Assembly: GCA_052246295.1 (NCBI GenBank)
Contig: JBQQCO010000022.1
Source: Piscibacillus sp052246295
Lineage (GTDB): Bacteria; Bacillota; Bacilli; Bacillales; Alkalibacillaceae
Length of the DNA stretch: 53,386 bases
Reading direction: 5' to 3' (one strand)
The translations under genes and the position numbers were made by a program. Position 1 is the first letter of the stretch, and each line of letters begins with the position of its first letter. Shown here piece by piece: positions 41,604-50,098 of the stretch. The notes under the pieces are model-generated. The model was not told the DNA's origin, did not search any database, and saw only the letters and a list, made by a program, of their open reading frames with translations.

Positions 41604-41738
41604 ATGCTATTAATATTTATTATCGTTATTCTAATTGTGTTTTTATTTGACTTTACAAAGTTTAGACAACAAAACAATCAGCTGATTGAACAAAATGAAA
41701 AAATTATTGCTTTATTAGAGGATTTAAATAACAAGTAG
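41604..41738 (+). CDS. 44-aa single-pass membrane peptide with coiled-coil tail
   Basis: A small gene with an AGAGGTG ribosome binding site before the ATG. One hydrophobic helix (residues 1-18, MLLIFIIVILIVFLFDF) is followed by a heptad-like polar segment (FRQQNNQLIEQNEKIIALLEDL). This is the usual form of a small membrane protein with a cytoplasmic amphipathic tail. It lies 18 bp before the APH-like gene. The function is unknown. Confidence 0.65.
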   Translation: MLLIFIIVILIVFLFDFTKFRQQNNQLIEQNEKIIALLEDLNNK

Positions 41739-41756
41739 TATTTAAAGGGAGATATT

Positions 41757-42518
41757 ATGAAACTCACTAAACCTATTGCAACGGGAAACACGGCAGATGT
41801 ATATTTGTGGGATGAACTAGCAGTGAAGATTTATAAGAATGATATGCCACTTAAAGAAGTGGAGTTTGAAGCTGAAAGACAGGTGTTGGCTCTTAAGTTT
41901 GGAATTAATGTGCCTAAAGTTTTTGATGTTAGAAAAATCAATGGTAAGCCGGCATTGGTCATGGAGTATATTAAAGGATCAACTTTTGGTGATTTGCTAA
42001 CAAAACACCCTGAAAAGGTGGAATATTTTATAGCTGAATCTATAGATATACAGATGTCAATTCATTCGATTCAAGTCAACCGACTTGAATCAATGAGGGA
42101 TAAATTGAAGCGCCAGATTTCCTCTGTTGAAATTTTGGGTCAAGCCACAAAGGGTAATATCTTAGATAGATTAGATAGACAGTCTTTTGATAACAGAATG
42201 TGCCATGGTGATTTTCACCTTTTTAATTTAATTCAAACAGATGCGGGAGTGGCGGTAATCGATTGGGTTGATTCAAGCGCTGGTCATCCACTAGCAGATG
42301 TGTGTCGTAGTTATTTGTTATATTATTTTTTCTCGATAGAGCTAGCGGAGCAGTATATTAATATTTATTGTGAAAAAAGTGGTAATACAAAAGAAGAGAT
42401 CTTAGAGTGGGCCCCCATTTTAGCTGCTGCAAGATTGGCTGAGAATGTCCAGAATGAAAAGCAAGAAGATTTACTTGAGATTATAAATGAAGAATTATTT
42501 AAAGGTGATTTAGAATGA
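41757..42518 (+). CDS. Aminoglycoside phosphotransferase (APH)-family kinase
   Basis: A 253-residue kinase-fold enzyme. The N-lobe has an ATP-binding ATGNTADVYLW loop and LAVKIYK (Lys24 as the probable ATP-anchoring residue). The catalytic Brenner motif is CHGDFHLFNLI (His150, Asp152, Asn157), and the metal-binding Asp169 is in VAVIDWVDS. The family phosphorylates antibiotics, choline or other small molecules. Nothing here fixes the substrate, and close similarity to known resistance enzymes was not testable. The ATG follows AAGGGAG. It overlaps the GNAT gene by 4 bp. Confidence 0.85.
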   Translation: MKLTKPIATGNTADVYLWDELAVKIYKNDMPLKEVEFEAERQVLALKFGINVPKVFDVRKINGKPALVMEYIKGSTFGDLLTKHPEKVEYFIAESIDIQMSIHSIQVNRLESMRDKLKRQISSVEILGQATKGNILDRLDRQSFDNRMCHGDFHLFNLIQTDAGVAVIDWVDSSAGHPLADVCRSYLLYYFFSIELAEQYINIYCEKSGNTKEEILEWAPILAAARLAENVQNEKQEDLLEIINEELFKGDLE

Positions 42519-42943
42519 GTATCAAAGTGAGACACGCAAATGAGGCAGACGTTGATGAGCTTCTAAGTCTTAATTATGCATTCAATGGTGTAGAGAACTT
42601 AACTCGAGATTTTGTTATTGATCATTTAAGATCCTCGAATGAGTTAGTGGTTGTTGCTTCTTTAAACAATCGATTAGTTGGTTTCATATGTGGCCAAGTA
42701 TTTAGTTCTTTTTGTTATAAAGAAAAACAAGCTGAAATAACAGAACTTTTTGTAGTTGAAGAAGCTCGACGAAATGGTGTAGCTACTGCTTTATTGAAAT
42801 ACCTAGAAGAAGAGTTTAAAGAAGTAGGGGTAGAAACCGTTAAAGTATTGGCGGGTGATCAAAATCTTTCTGCAAAAAAAGTGTATCAGAAAAATTATTA
42901 TAAAATTGATGATGTTCTAACCTTACATAAAAATTTTGAGTAG
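42515..42943 (+). CDS. GNAT-family N-acetyltransferase
   Basis: A 142-residue acetyltransferase. The acetyl-CoA-binding region is ITELFVVEEARRNGVATALLKYLEEEFKE (motif A, R-x-x-G-x-A), with the C-terminal strand and helix VKVLAGDQNLSAKKVYQKNYYK typical of the fold. The substrate is unknown. The ATG overlaps the stop of the APH-like kinase gene (ATGA), so they are co-translated. Such kinase-acetyltransferase pairs often occur in Bacillus accessory clusters. Confidence 0.88.
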   Translation: MSIKVRHANEADVDELLSLNYAFNGVENLTRDFVIDHLRSSNELVVVASLNNRLVGFICGQVFSSFCYKEKQAEITELFVVEEARRNGVATALLKYLEEEFKEVGVETVKVLAGDQNLSAKKVYQKNYYKIDDVLTLHKNFE

Positions 42944-42959
42944 TTAGGTGGTTTATATA

Positions 42960-43428
42960 TTGCTAAAATTTTTCAAATATAACTGGCAGGCAAGTCAGAG
43001 ATGAATGGTTTAATTGGTGTAATAGTGTACCTACTGAAGAGTTGTTAAAAGAACGCATTGGAGGAGTAAATAGTATTTTATTTACTTTATTTCATATAAT
43101 CGATGTTGAATATAGTTGGTTAAGAGCTGTAAATGAGAAGAAAGATGTTTATTATGATTTTAAAGATTATAGTAATTTAGATGAATTATACAGATTATCA
43201 ACTGAACTTAGAAAGGAAGTAAAGTCCTTATTAAGACAATTGGAAAGTATGGAAAATAGTCAAACAGTTAAAGTGCCGTGGGAAGATAAGGCTTTTACTG
43301 TAGATGACATATTACACCACGTTATTGCTCATGAAATTCATCATGTCGGTCAGTTGTCTATTTGGGCTAGAGAAATAGGCCGAGATCCAGTTCAAGCTAA
43401 TGTTATTGGAAGAAATTTAGTGAAATAG
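42960..43428 (+). pseudogene. DinB/YfiT-type protein gene with N-terminal frameshift
   Basis: A DinB-superfamily gene (four-helix bundle metal-binding fold, often thiol transferases). The start TTG at 42960 has TTAGGTGG 8 bases upstream and encodes LKFFKYNWQA. The frame then breaks near 42991-42995 (GCAAGTC). The protein resumes in another frame as VRDEWFNWCNSVPTEELLKERIGG and runs intact to SIWAREIGRDPVQANVIGRNL. Removing one A in GCAAGTC restores one frame (WQAVRDEW). The metal-binding histidines are visible in FTLFHIIDVEYSW and HEIHHVGQL. It could be a true lesion or a sequence error; an internal start could still yield a truncated protein. Confidence 0.78.
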
Positions 43429-43440
43429 TGGGGGAAATGT

Positions 43441-43584
43441 ATGTATTTAAGAAGTGCCATTCCACAGGATGCCAAGATGCTCACTAAAATAACAATTAAA
43501 TCAAGGGCTTATTGGGGTTATAGTAAGGAGTTTATAAAAAATTTGATGAAGTATGAAATAGAAAAATATGGTGGCGATAAATGA
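43441..43584 (+). pseudogene. Truncated GNAT acetyltransferase (N-terminal 47 residues)
   Basis: MYLRSAIPQDAKMLTKITIK followed by SRAYWGYSKEFIKNLMK is the typical first strand and helices of a GNAT enzyme. The frame stops at 43584, right where the next gene's ATG overlaps, with the acetyl-CoA-binding region missing. The ribosome binding site (GTGGGGG) survives. This is a deletion remnant joined to the following P-loop gene, and another sign that the cluster is decaying. Confidence 0.7.
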
Positions 43585-44099
43585 AAGTCCATATTATTGG
43601 TTCTGTAGGAAGTGGGAAAACGACACTAGCTAAAAGTTTATCAAAGAAATACGATATACCACACTATGAACTAGATAATGTTGTGTGGAAAAGGGAACAG
43701 ACAGGTGATATTAGAAGGAGTGAAGATGAACGAATTGATTATTTATCCTCTATCGTAAGGACCAGCTCTTGGATTATTGAAGGGGTTCATAATGAAGAAT
43801 GGGTCTTTGATAGTTTCAAGCAAGCAGATGTCATTATTTTTCTTGATACGAATTATCATATTAGAACCATCAGGATTACCAAACGCTTTATTAAACAAAA
43901 GTTAGGATTTGAAAAAGCTAACTATAAACCAACCTTTGATATTTTCTTTAAAATGTTTAAATGGAATCGGATTTTTGAAAATAGAGGAAAAGAAGCCTTT
44001 CTGAATAATTATAGTAAATACAAATATAAAATTTTTATTGTTAACAATTTTAATCAAGCATATAAACTTATGGAAAAAAATAACAACAGATCTCATTGA
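43581..44099 (+). CDS. P-loop kinase of the 'topology modulation protein'/FlaR family
   Basis: A 172-residue adenylate-kinase-like P-loop protein. Walker A is GSVGSGKTTLAK (residues 7-18). It is followed by YDIPHYELDNVVWK, a characteristic substrate-side segment of this family, the Walker B-like VIIFLDTN and a basic lid region (RTIRITKRFIKQKLG). The historical name reflects claimed effects on DNA topology; the actual reaction is unknown. It overlaps the GNAT stub by 4 bp. The terminator stem begins inside its last codons. Confidence 0.8.
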   Translation: MKVHIIGSVGSGKTTLAKSLSKKYDIPHYELDNVVWKREQTGDIRRSEDERIDYLSSIVRTSSWIIEGVHNEEWVFDSFKQADVIIFLDTNYHIRTIRITKRFIKQKLGFEKANYKPTFDIFFKMFKWNRIFENRGKEAFLNNYSKYKYKIFIVNNFNQAYKLMEKNNNRSH

Positions 44100-44119
44100 A
44101 GAGATTTGTTGTTATTTTT
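44079..44119 (+). terminator. Rho-independent terminator of the accessory cluster
   Basis: AATAACAACAGATCTC (44079-44094) pairs with GAGATTTGTTGTTATT (44101-44116) with a G-U pair, loop ATTGAA, then T5. It overlaps the stop codon of the P-loop gene. Confidence 0.9.
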
Positions 44120-44167
44120 GATTATTAAGACACTTTAAATATTATGTAATAACTATTTATCTATATA

Positions 44168-44353
44168 TTATGAACAAAGTTTAGAATTTATAGATTGATA
44201 CTTATTAAGTACTTCATCTAACTCTTGACTAATCTTTACTGTTTGAGGGTGGTTAAATCCTTTCGCGTATGCGGATGAAATCATGTACTGTTTTAAGGCT
44301 TTAATTCTGATCTCTAGCTTTCTTGTATTTAGTAGTAACTCCTCTTTCTCCAT
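44168..44353 (-). CDS. Spo0E-like aspartyl-phosphate phosphatase
   Basis: A 61-residue protein with the Spo0E-family layout: two short helices, the first LNTRKLEIRIKALKQYMIS and the second carrying the signature S-x-x-L-D in ISQELDEVLNKYQ. Members dephosphorylate Spo0A~P and delay sporulation. The start at 44353 (MEKEELL) follows AAGGAAGG in the complementary strand; an upstream in-frame start 13 codons earlier is less likely. It is a single gene, divergent from the chemoreceptor. Confidence 0.85.
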   Translation of the reverse strand: MEKEELLLNTRKLEIRIKALKQYMISSAYAKGFNHPQTVKISQELDEVLNKYQSINSKLCS

Positions 44354-44513
44354 CTTAAGTTGTCCTTCCTTTTTATTATTTATCTTTAACACACAAAGAT
44401 TATCTTAAATCATAATTCTATAGTTGTTAATAGATTAGACAAAGGTTCTAATAACTCGACAAAACTCAACACGTTATTTAAAATTTAACTAAAATTGTGA
44501 CAAAATTTAAATT

Positions 44514-44528
44514 ATTCGTATTGCGAAT
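44514..44528. promoter_or_regulatory. Palindrome upstream of the chemoreceptor gene
   Basis: ATTCG-TATTG-CGAAT is a perfect 5-bp inverted repeat with a 5-base spacer, 57 bp before the chemoreceptor start. It could be an operator, though repeats this short also occur by chance. No convincing sigma-D promoter was found here. Confidence 0.25.
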
Positions 44529-44584
44529 TATGTGAAATAGTGATACTTTTTATCTATAAGGTTTGGAAAAAGGTGGGGGAAAAT

Positions 44585-46348
44585 GTGAAAAGGCTTTTTC
44601 GACGAAAATCTAAGTTAGATGTACCAATTGAAAAAAAGAAAAAGAGAAAATCATCAATATGGCGAAATCTTAGCATCGGCAAAAAATATGGACTAGTATC
44701 ATTTTTATCAATTTTATTATTTTTGATTGCATCTGGAGTCGTTTTTTTAAGTTTACAAGCTGCAAATGGCCAGTTAGATGCACAGGACCGTAGAAGTGAA
44801 AGGGCAATTTTAATAGACGAGATCAATGCGATTCTGTTAGAAAAAGATTTAATGGTAGTTGATTTCGTTGAATATAAGTCGAATACATATCGGGAAGAGT
44901 ACGAAAGTTTAATGGATCGATATAATCAGTTAGTCAATTCTGTGAAACCACGTCTTGGAAGTAATCAAACAGAAATCATGACTCAAATAGAAGCTAACAA
45001 TGAACAAATGGATTCAATATTTTTTGAAGAGGTCGTACCAGCCGTTTCTTCAAGAAGTGAGAATGAAGCAGCTTCAGCACGTTCACAATTTGCAGCTTTA
45101 AGAGCGGAAACTCAAGAGTTATCTACTGAGCTAAGACAATCCGTCGTAAACGATTATAATCAAGCCTATCAAAATACTAAATTAGCTTTCACATCTGTTA
45201 TATCTTCATTAGTGATTGGTTTAGCAATCGTGGTAATTATTTCTATGGTTTTATTGTTCTTTATTAGTCGCTCAATACGTAAAAGTATAAATCACGCAGT
45301 TGAAATGGCAGATGAGGTTTCGAAAGGTAATTTAGAAGTAGAAGCGCTTGATTATCATGGTAATGACGAGATAGGTCAACTATCTTCTTCATTAAACACA
45401 ATGAAACATAATCTTACAACAATCTTATCTAATGTATCAGAGGCTTCTGAATCAGTTTCTGCTCAGAGCCATCAATTAACTCAAGCTTCTAATGAAGTAC
45501 AAGAGGGTAGTGAACAAATTGCTTCTACTATGCAGCAATTATCATCTGGCGCTGAAAATCAAGCTCAAAGTGCTGCTAGTATTAATGAAATGATGGAGTC
45601 GTACTTAAAGAAAGTACAATATTCGTATCAGAACGGAGAAAATGTAGCTGAAGAGTCAGATGCTGTCTTATCATTGGCTGAAGAAGGAAGAAATCAGATG
45701 ATGTCATCTTCTGAACAAATGAAACGTATCCATCAAATTGTTGAAGAAGCAGTTAAGAAAGTTAAAGGGTTAGATGAACAGTCTCAAGAGATTTCAAAAC
45801 TAGTAGAGGTCATTCAATCTATTGCTGAACAAACAAACCTGTTAGCGTTGAATGCAGCCATTGAAGCGGCACGTGCAGGCGAACATGGTAAAGGTTTCGC
45901 TGTGGTGGCTGATGAAGTTAGGAAATTAGCCGAACAAGTGGCTGACTCAGTAGGGGATATTACGAAGATTGTGCATAATATTCAAGAAGAATCTACTAAC
46001 GTTACAGAGCAATTAGAGACTGGTTATTCTGAAGTAGAACAAGGCACCAAGCAAATGGAGCATACTCAAAGAACATTTGAAAATATAAATCAATCAATCA
46101 ACCAAGTGACCGGTAAAGTACAAGAGATCTCATCCAGCCTGAAGGATGTTTTAGATGATAGTGTACAAATGAACCAAGCTGTTGAAGAGATTGCATCCGT
46201 ATCCGAAGAATCCGCTGCAGGTGTTGAAGAGACTGCTGCGACAGTTGAAGAGGCAAATAGTTCTATGGAGGAAGTGTCACGATCAGCAAAAGAATTAAAT
46301 CAATTAGCTGAAAGATTGAATAAACAAGTCAACCATTTCAAAATGTAA
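44585..46348 (+). CDS. Methyl-accepting chemotaxis protein
   Basis: A 587-residue transmembrane chemoreceptor. It has a cytoplasmic basic N-terminus (KRLFRRKSKLDVPIEKKKKRK), a first helix (about 35-57) and a compact external four-helix ligand domain (about 58-205, coiled, Glu/Gln/Ser-rich). A second helix (about 207-232) leads to a HAMP domain and a long signalling coiled coil. The hairpin tip is IAEQTNLLALNAAIEAARAGEHGKGFAVVADEVRKLAEQ, identical in form to other receptors; the Glu/Gln methylation stretches flank it. The start is GTG at 44585, because GGTGGGGG lies just upstream; an earlier ATG lacks one. The ligand is unknown. Confidence 0.94.
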   Translation: MKRLFRRKSKLDVPIEKKKKRKSSIWRNLSIGKKYGLVSFLSILLFLIASGVVFLSLQAANGQLDAQDRRSERAILIDEINAILLEKDLMVVDFVEYKSNTYREEYESLMDRYNQLVNSVKPRLGSNQTEIMTQIEANNEQMDSIFFEEVVPAVSSRSENEAASARSQFAALRAETQELSTELRQSVVNDYNQAYQNTKLAFTSVISSLVIGLAIVVIISMVLLFFISRSIRKSINHAVEMADEVSKGNLEVEALDYHGNDEIGQLSSSLNTMKHNLTTILSNVSEASESVSAQSHQLTQASNEVQEGSEQIASTMQQLSSGAENQAQSAASINEMMESYLKKVQYSYQNGENVAEESDAVLSLAEEGRNQMMSSSEQMKRIHQIVEEAVKKVKGLDEQSQEISKLVEVIQSIAEQTNLLALNAAIEAARAGEHGKGFAVVADEVRKLAEQVADSVGDITKIVHNIQEESTNVTEQLETGYSEVEQGTKQMEHTQRTFENINQSINQVTGKVQEISSSLKDVLDDSVQMNQAVEEIASVSEESAAGVEETAATVEEANSSMEEVSRSAKELNQLAERLNKQVNHFKM

Positions 46349-46418
46349 TATGCTAAAATATAAGGGACTACTTATATAAGTGGTTCCTTATATTTATAAT
46401 TAATAAGGGGTGTACTTG

Positions 46419-47597
46419 TTGTATTCATTTAAACACTACTTAGAAATATTACTCGTGGCAATACGGTTAGGATTTACCTCTTTCGGTGGACCAATTGCAC
46501 ATCTAGCTTACTTTCAAGAAGAATATATTAAGAGAAGAAAATGGCTAGACGATAAGACATATGCTGATTTGATAGCGCTTTGTCAGTTCTTACCTGGTCC
46601 TGCAAGTTCACAGGTTGGAATATCCATTGGCATGATTAGGGGAGGCGTCCTAGGTGGGATATTAGCATGGATCGGATTTACTATCCCATCAGTTGTTGCA
46701 TTAATTTTATTTGCTATTTATGTTGTCCAGTTTGATTTGATGGACTCAACATTTATTGCGGCATTAAAAGTCGTTGCCGTAGCTGTTGTGGCGCATGCTA
46801 TTATCAATATGGGCAAAAAGCTAACACCAGACTTACCGCGAATTGCTTTTGCTATAATTGCAGCTGCAATGCTTCTGTTATTCCCTCTAGCTTCAATGCA
46901 ATTAATTATTATCGGAATTGCAGCATTAGTTGGTTATGCATTGTTTCGAAACAAAGAATTAGATACGCAAACGAGCTTAAATATTAACTTACCAAAAAAA
47001 TTAGGTGTTATTAGTTTATCGTTATTTTTTGCTTTACTAATCTTGTTACCATTTATAAGTCAAGCAGCAAATAATATATATATACAGTTATTTGATATAT
47101 TTTATCGCGTAGGTTCATTAGTATTTGGTGGCGGACACGTTGTACTACCTTTACTAGAACGTGAACTAGTACCAAACGGACTTCTATCAGAAGAAATGTT
47201 CTTAGCAGGTTATGGTGCTGCCCAGGCCGTACCAGGTCCTTTATTTACATTCTCAAGCTATTTGGGGCAGGTCGCTTCAGGCTTACTAGGAGCCATTGTG
47301 GCGACAGCTGGGATCTTCTTACCTTCATTCTTACTATTAATCGGCATTTTGCCTTTTTGGAAAACTATTAGTCAATTCAAAGCAGTAAGAGCTGCATTAA
47401 TTGGTGTGAATGCAGCAGTAGTAGGCATTTTATTAGCAGCCTTTTATGACCCCATTTTCACAAGCGCAATTGCTGATGGTGTAGATTTTGCGGTGGCGTT
47501 AGTAGGATTTAGTTTATTACACTTTTGGAAAAAGCCAGCTTGGTTAGTGGTGATTTTAATAGTTATAATATATGTATTAATTCGAGCTCTTTTATAA
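46419..47597 (+). CDS. chrA: Chromate transporter family (CHR) protein
   Basis: A 392-residue membrane protein with two homologous CHR halves. The first has LGFTSFGGPIAHLAYFQEEY, CQFLPGPASSQVGISIG and GGVLGGILAWIGFTIPS. The second has VGSLVFGGGHVVLPLLERE, GAAQAVPGPLFTFSSYLG and GLLGAIVATAGIFLPSF. Long-chain CHR proteins such as ChrA export chromate, but many are annotated on family alone. The start is the TTG at 46419, 6 bases after AAGGGGTG. A TTG three bases earlier and a GTG at 46410 overlap the ribosome binding site. It is followed 12 bp later by the BtuF-like gene. Confidence 0.9.
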   Translation: MYSFKHYLEILLVAIRLGFTSFGGPIAHLAYFQEEYIKRRKWLDDKTYADLIALCQFLPGPASSQVGISIGMIRGGVLGGILAWIGFTIPSVVALILFAIYVVQFDLMDSTFIAALKVVAVAVVAHAIINMGKKLTPDLPRIAFAIIAAAMLLLFPLASMQLIIIGIAALVGYALFRNKELDTQTSLNINLPKKLGVISLSLFFALLILLPFISQAANNIYIQLFDIFYRVGSLVFGGGHVVLPLLERELVPNGLLSEEMFLAGYGAAQAVPGPLFTFSSYLGQVASGLLGAIVATAGIFLPSFLLLIGILPFWKTISQFKAVRAALIGVNAAVVGILLAAFYDPIFTSAIADGVDFAVALVGFSLLHFWKKPAWLVVILIVIIYVLIRALL

Positions 47598-47609
47598 GGG
47601 AGTGCTTTA

Positions 47610-48389
47610 ATGAGAATCGTTTCGCTTTGTCCAAGTAATACTGAAATCTTAGCTTATTTAGATTTAATGGAACATGTAGTAGGTGTAGACAATGATTCTG
47701 ATTGGCCAAAAGAAGTGAGAGACCTACCTAAAGTTGGGCGAGATCTTAATATCGATGTCCAACGTGTTAAAGAATTAAAGCCAGACTTAATATTAGCCTC
47801 ACTAAGTGTTCCTGGTATGGAGAAAAATATTGAAAAATTGGACAGTGAAGGTTTGGACTACATTATTCTAAACCCTAATTCACTTGATGAAATAGCTGAT
47901 GATATTATAACAGTTGGTGAGCATACTGGTTTTAAGGTAAAAGCTCAAGAGGTCTATACTTGGTATTATGAAAAATTAAAGCAGTATAAGGAACTTTCTA
48001 AGAAAGTTTCCAATCCTAAACGAATATATTGGGAATGGTGGCCAAAACCAATCTTTACACCAGGTAAGAAAAACTGGCTTAGTTATATAAGTGAACTAGC
48101 AGGCGCTATAAACGTTTATAGTGATCATGATCATGCTAGTGTTCAAACGGAATGGGAAGAAGTTGTTAAACGCAATCCAGATGAAATATGTATGGTTTGG
48201 GTTGGGGTTCAAGAGAAGAAAATGAACCCTGATTTGATAAAAAAGCGTCCAAACTCAGAAAAGATCAGGGCAATTCAACAGGGTAAAATCCACGTTTTGG
48301 AAGAATACCTTTATTGTCGTCCTTCACCAAGATTATTAGAAGGATTAGAAAAGTTAGCTCTTAAACTCCATCCAGATATTTATCAATAA
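47610..48389 (+). CDS. Cytosolic cobalamin-binding-like (BtuF/TroA fold) protein
   Basis: A 259-residue protein of the helical-backbone metal/cobalamin receptor fold. It opens with the family's MRIVSLCPSNTEILAYL and VVGVDNDSDWP. Then come VKELKPDLILAS, a long connecting helix, LAGAINVY and PDEICMVWVG, and finally a C-terminal RPSPRLLEGLEKLA. It has no signal peptide or lipobox, so it is not a secreted binding protein for an ABC importer. No importer genes are near. Related signal-less proteins are common in Bacillus and annotated as cobalamin-binding; the ligand is unproven. Confidence 0.8.
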   Translation: MRIVSLCPSNTEILAYLDLMEHVVGVDNDSDWPKEVRDLPKVGRDLNIDVQRVKELKPDLILASLSVPGMEKNIEKLDSEGLDYIILNPNSLDEIADDIITVGEHTGFKVKAQEVYTWYYEKLKQYKELSKKVSNPKRIYWEWWPKPIFTPGKKNWLSYISELAGAINVYSDHDHASVQTEWEEVVKRNPDEICMVWVGVQEKKMNPDLIKKRPNSEKIRAIQQGKIHVLEEYLYCRPSPRLLEGLEKLALKLHPDIYQ

Positions 48390-48409
48390 CATTTGAAAGA
48401 AGGCTAATT

Positions 48410-49150
48410 ATGGAGCAAGTTCATTCTAATCAATTAACTAACGGATTAAGTAAAAAAGCTGTGATTAAACAAGGTGCTCTTGCTGGTTTTCCTATATTTT
48501 TAGGGTATTTACCTATTGCTATTGCATACGGTGTCTTAGCGAAAGAATCAGGTCTAACGACTTTTGAAACGACCATGATGAGTGTTCTTGTTTTTGCTGG
48601 TGCTGCTCAGTTAATGGCAGCTGGTATGTTTGCTGCAGGGACGATGTTTATAGAAATAGTCATTGCCACATTTGTGCTTAACTTTAGACATTTTATTATG
48701 AGTATGTCATTTATGAACACAACTAAAAATTTTTCTTTAAAATGGAAGTTTCCTCTGTCGCTAGGGTTAACAGATGAAACATTTGCAGTCTCATCATTAC
48801 ATAAAGAAGAAGCTCAAAAATCTAACGGAACCTATTTTTATGCGAGTTTGATTATTGTAGCTTACTTTGGATGGGTATTCGGAAGTTTGGGTGGAGCTTT
48901 GTTGGGTGATATACTACCTCAAACCTTGAGTACCAGTATGGGTATTGCATTATACGCTATGTTCATTGGACTATTAGTTCCTTCCATAAAAAAAGAATGG
49001 CGAATTGGTTTAATAGCTGTCTTTAGTATGGGATTAAACTATGTTTTTAATGTTATCTTATCGATCTCAAGTGGTTGGTCCATAGTTTTAGCAACAGTTA
49101 TAGGAAGCTTCTTAGGTGTGTTTTTATTGAAGGAGGATGATGCCTCATGA
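48410..49150 (+). CDS. azlC: AzlC-family branched-chain amino acid exporter subunit
   Basis: A 246-residue membrane protein with the AzlC hallmarks: GALAGFPIFLGYLPIAIAYG, ESGLTTFETTMMSVLVFAGAAQ, and TFVLNFRHFIMSMSF followed by LGLTDETFAVS. With AzlD it exports branched-chain amino acids and their analogues, such as 4-azaleucine. Start ATG after GAAGG. AzlD overlaps its stop by 4 bp. Confidence 0.92.
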   Translation: MEQVHSNQLTNGLSKKAVIKQGALAGFPIFLGYLPIAIAYGVLAKESGLTTFETTMMSVLVFAGAAQLMAAGMFAAGTMFIEIVIATFVLNFRHFIMSMSFMNTTKNFSLKWKFPLSLGLTDETFAVSSLHKEEAQKSNGTYFYASLIIVAYFGWVFGSLGGALLGDILPQTLSTSMGIALYAMFIGLLVPSIKKEWRIGLIAVFSMGLNYVFNVILSISSGWSIVLATVIGSFLGVFLLKEDDAS

Positions 49151-49440
49151 TTATGATGACGATTATTGGGATGGCTATTGTTACAGCTGTTCCAAGGTTT
49201 ATACCTGCTTTTTTTGTTGGTCAAACGACATTTAAGCCTTGGGTTAATCGTTGGTTAAATGCAATTCCTTTTGCTGCTTTGGGGGCATTGATTTTCCCAG
49301 GTATTATGACTGTAATAGAAGATCGTCCACTTGTTGGAATTGCCGGTGGTGTGATTGCTGCAATCATTGCATTATTTAACGTGAATGTTATATTTGCAGT
49401 AATTGGTGCGATTGTTACGGTCTTTTTATTAACTATGTAG
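49147..49440 (+). CDS. azlD: AzlD-family small subunit of the amino acid exporter
   Basis: A 97-residue membrane protein with about four helices. The AzlD signature is RFIPAFFVGQTTFKPWVNRWLNAIPFAALGALIFPG. It is encoded with a 4-bp overlap with azlC, the conserved pairing. Together they form the exporter; AzlD is thought to stabilise or gate AzlC. Confidence 0.92.
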   Translation: MIMMTIIGMAIVTAVPRFIPAFFVGQTTFKPWVNRWLNAIPFAALGALIFPGIMTVIEDRPLVGIAGGVIAAIIALFNVNVIFAVIGAIVTVFLLTM

Positions 49441-49456
49441 GAAAGTAGGGGTAACT

Positions 49457-50002
49457 GTGTTAACCGTTAGAGAAGCAAGACCAAATGATGCAGAGCAAAT
49501 CGCTAAGATTCACGATGAAACGTGGAAGTTAACATATGGACCAATCATTGCGGATGAAGATTTAAAGCAAGTTATGTCTTTTGAACGTAGAAAAATAATG
49601 TGGGAAACAACTTTAGCATCAAAAAAAGTACAACAATATGTTTATGTGGCTGAAAAAGATGGTAAACTTTTAGGTTTTATCTCTGGTGGAAGACAAAGAG
49701 CAGCACAAATTAAATTTGATGCAGAAATATATGATATCTATGTATTACAAGAAGCACAAGGTCAAAGGGTAGGGCATGAACTATTAAAACATTTTGTGCA
49801 GAAATGTTTAGAAGAGGGTTATCATTCACTTTCCGTGTGGATTTTAACAGCCAATCCTTATGGTCGGTTTTATGTTCGTTACGGTGCGAAAAAAGTTGAA
49901 GCGGAAAATACAACCATTGGTTCCGGTACATATGAAGAGACGGCTTTTGGTTGGGAAGACTTAAAAAAATTAGAACTTGAATTAATGGAAACTTCATTGT
50001 AG
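49457..50002 (+). CDS. GNAT-family N-acetyltransferase
   Basis: A 181-residue acetyltransferase. Residues 1-15 have the first strand LTVREARPNDAEQIAKIH. The acetyl-CoA site is EIYDIYVLQEAQGQRVGHELLKHFV (Q-x-x-x-x-G-x-x-L), and the later region contains LSVWILTANPYGRFYVRYGAKK. It is related to the RimI/YhhY-like acetyltransferases acting on proteins or small molecules. The start is GTG behind AGTAGGGG. It follows azlD by 16 bp and ends at a terminator, so it probably belongs to the azlCD transcript. Confidence 0.88.
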   Translation: MLTVREARPNDAEQIAKIHDETWKLTYGPIIADEDLKQVMSFERRKIMWETTLASKKVQQYVYVAEKDGKLLGFISGGRQRAAQIKFDAEIYDIYVLQEAQGQRVGHELLKHFVQKCLEEGYHSLSVWILTANPYGRFYVRYGAKKVEAENTTIGSGTYEETAFGWEDLKKLELELMETSL

Positions 50003-50006
50003 GTTT

Positions 50007-50033
50007 AAGCGCTGATTCAATCAGCGCTTTTCT
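50007..50033 (+). terminator. Rho-independent terminator after the azlCD-GNAT operon
   Basis: AAGCGCTGA (50007-50015) pairs perfectly with TCAGCGCTT (50021-50029), then TT-C-TT. Confidence 0.9.
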
Positions 50034-50098
50034 TATATTCATATTTTTACTTCTCAAGGGGAAACTTTAATATGTATAAACTTTTGAGGAGTGATTGG

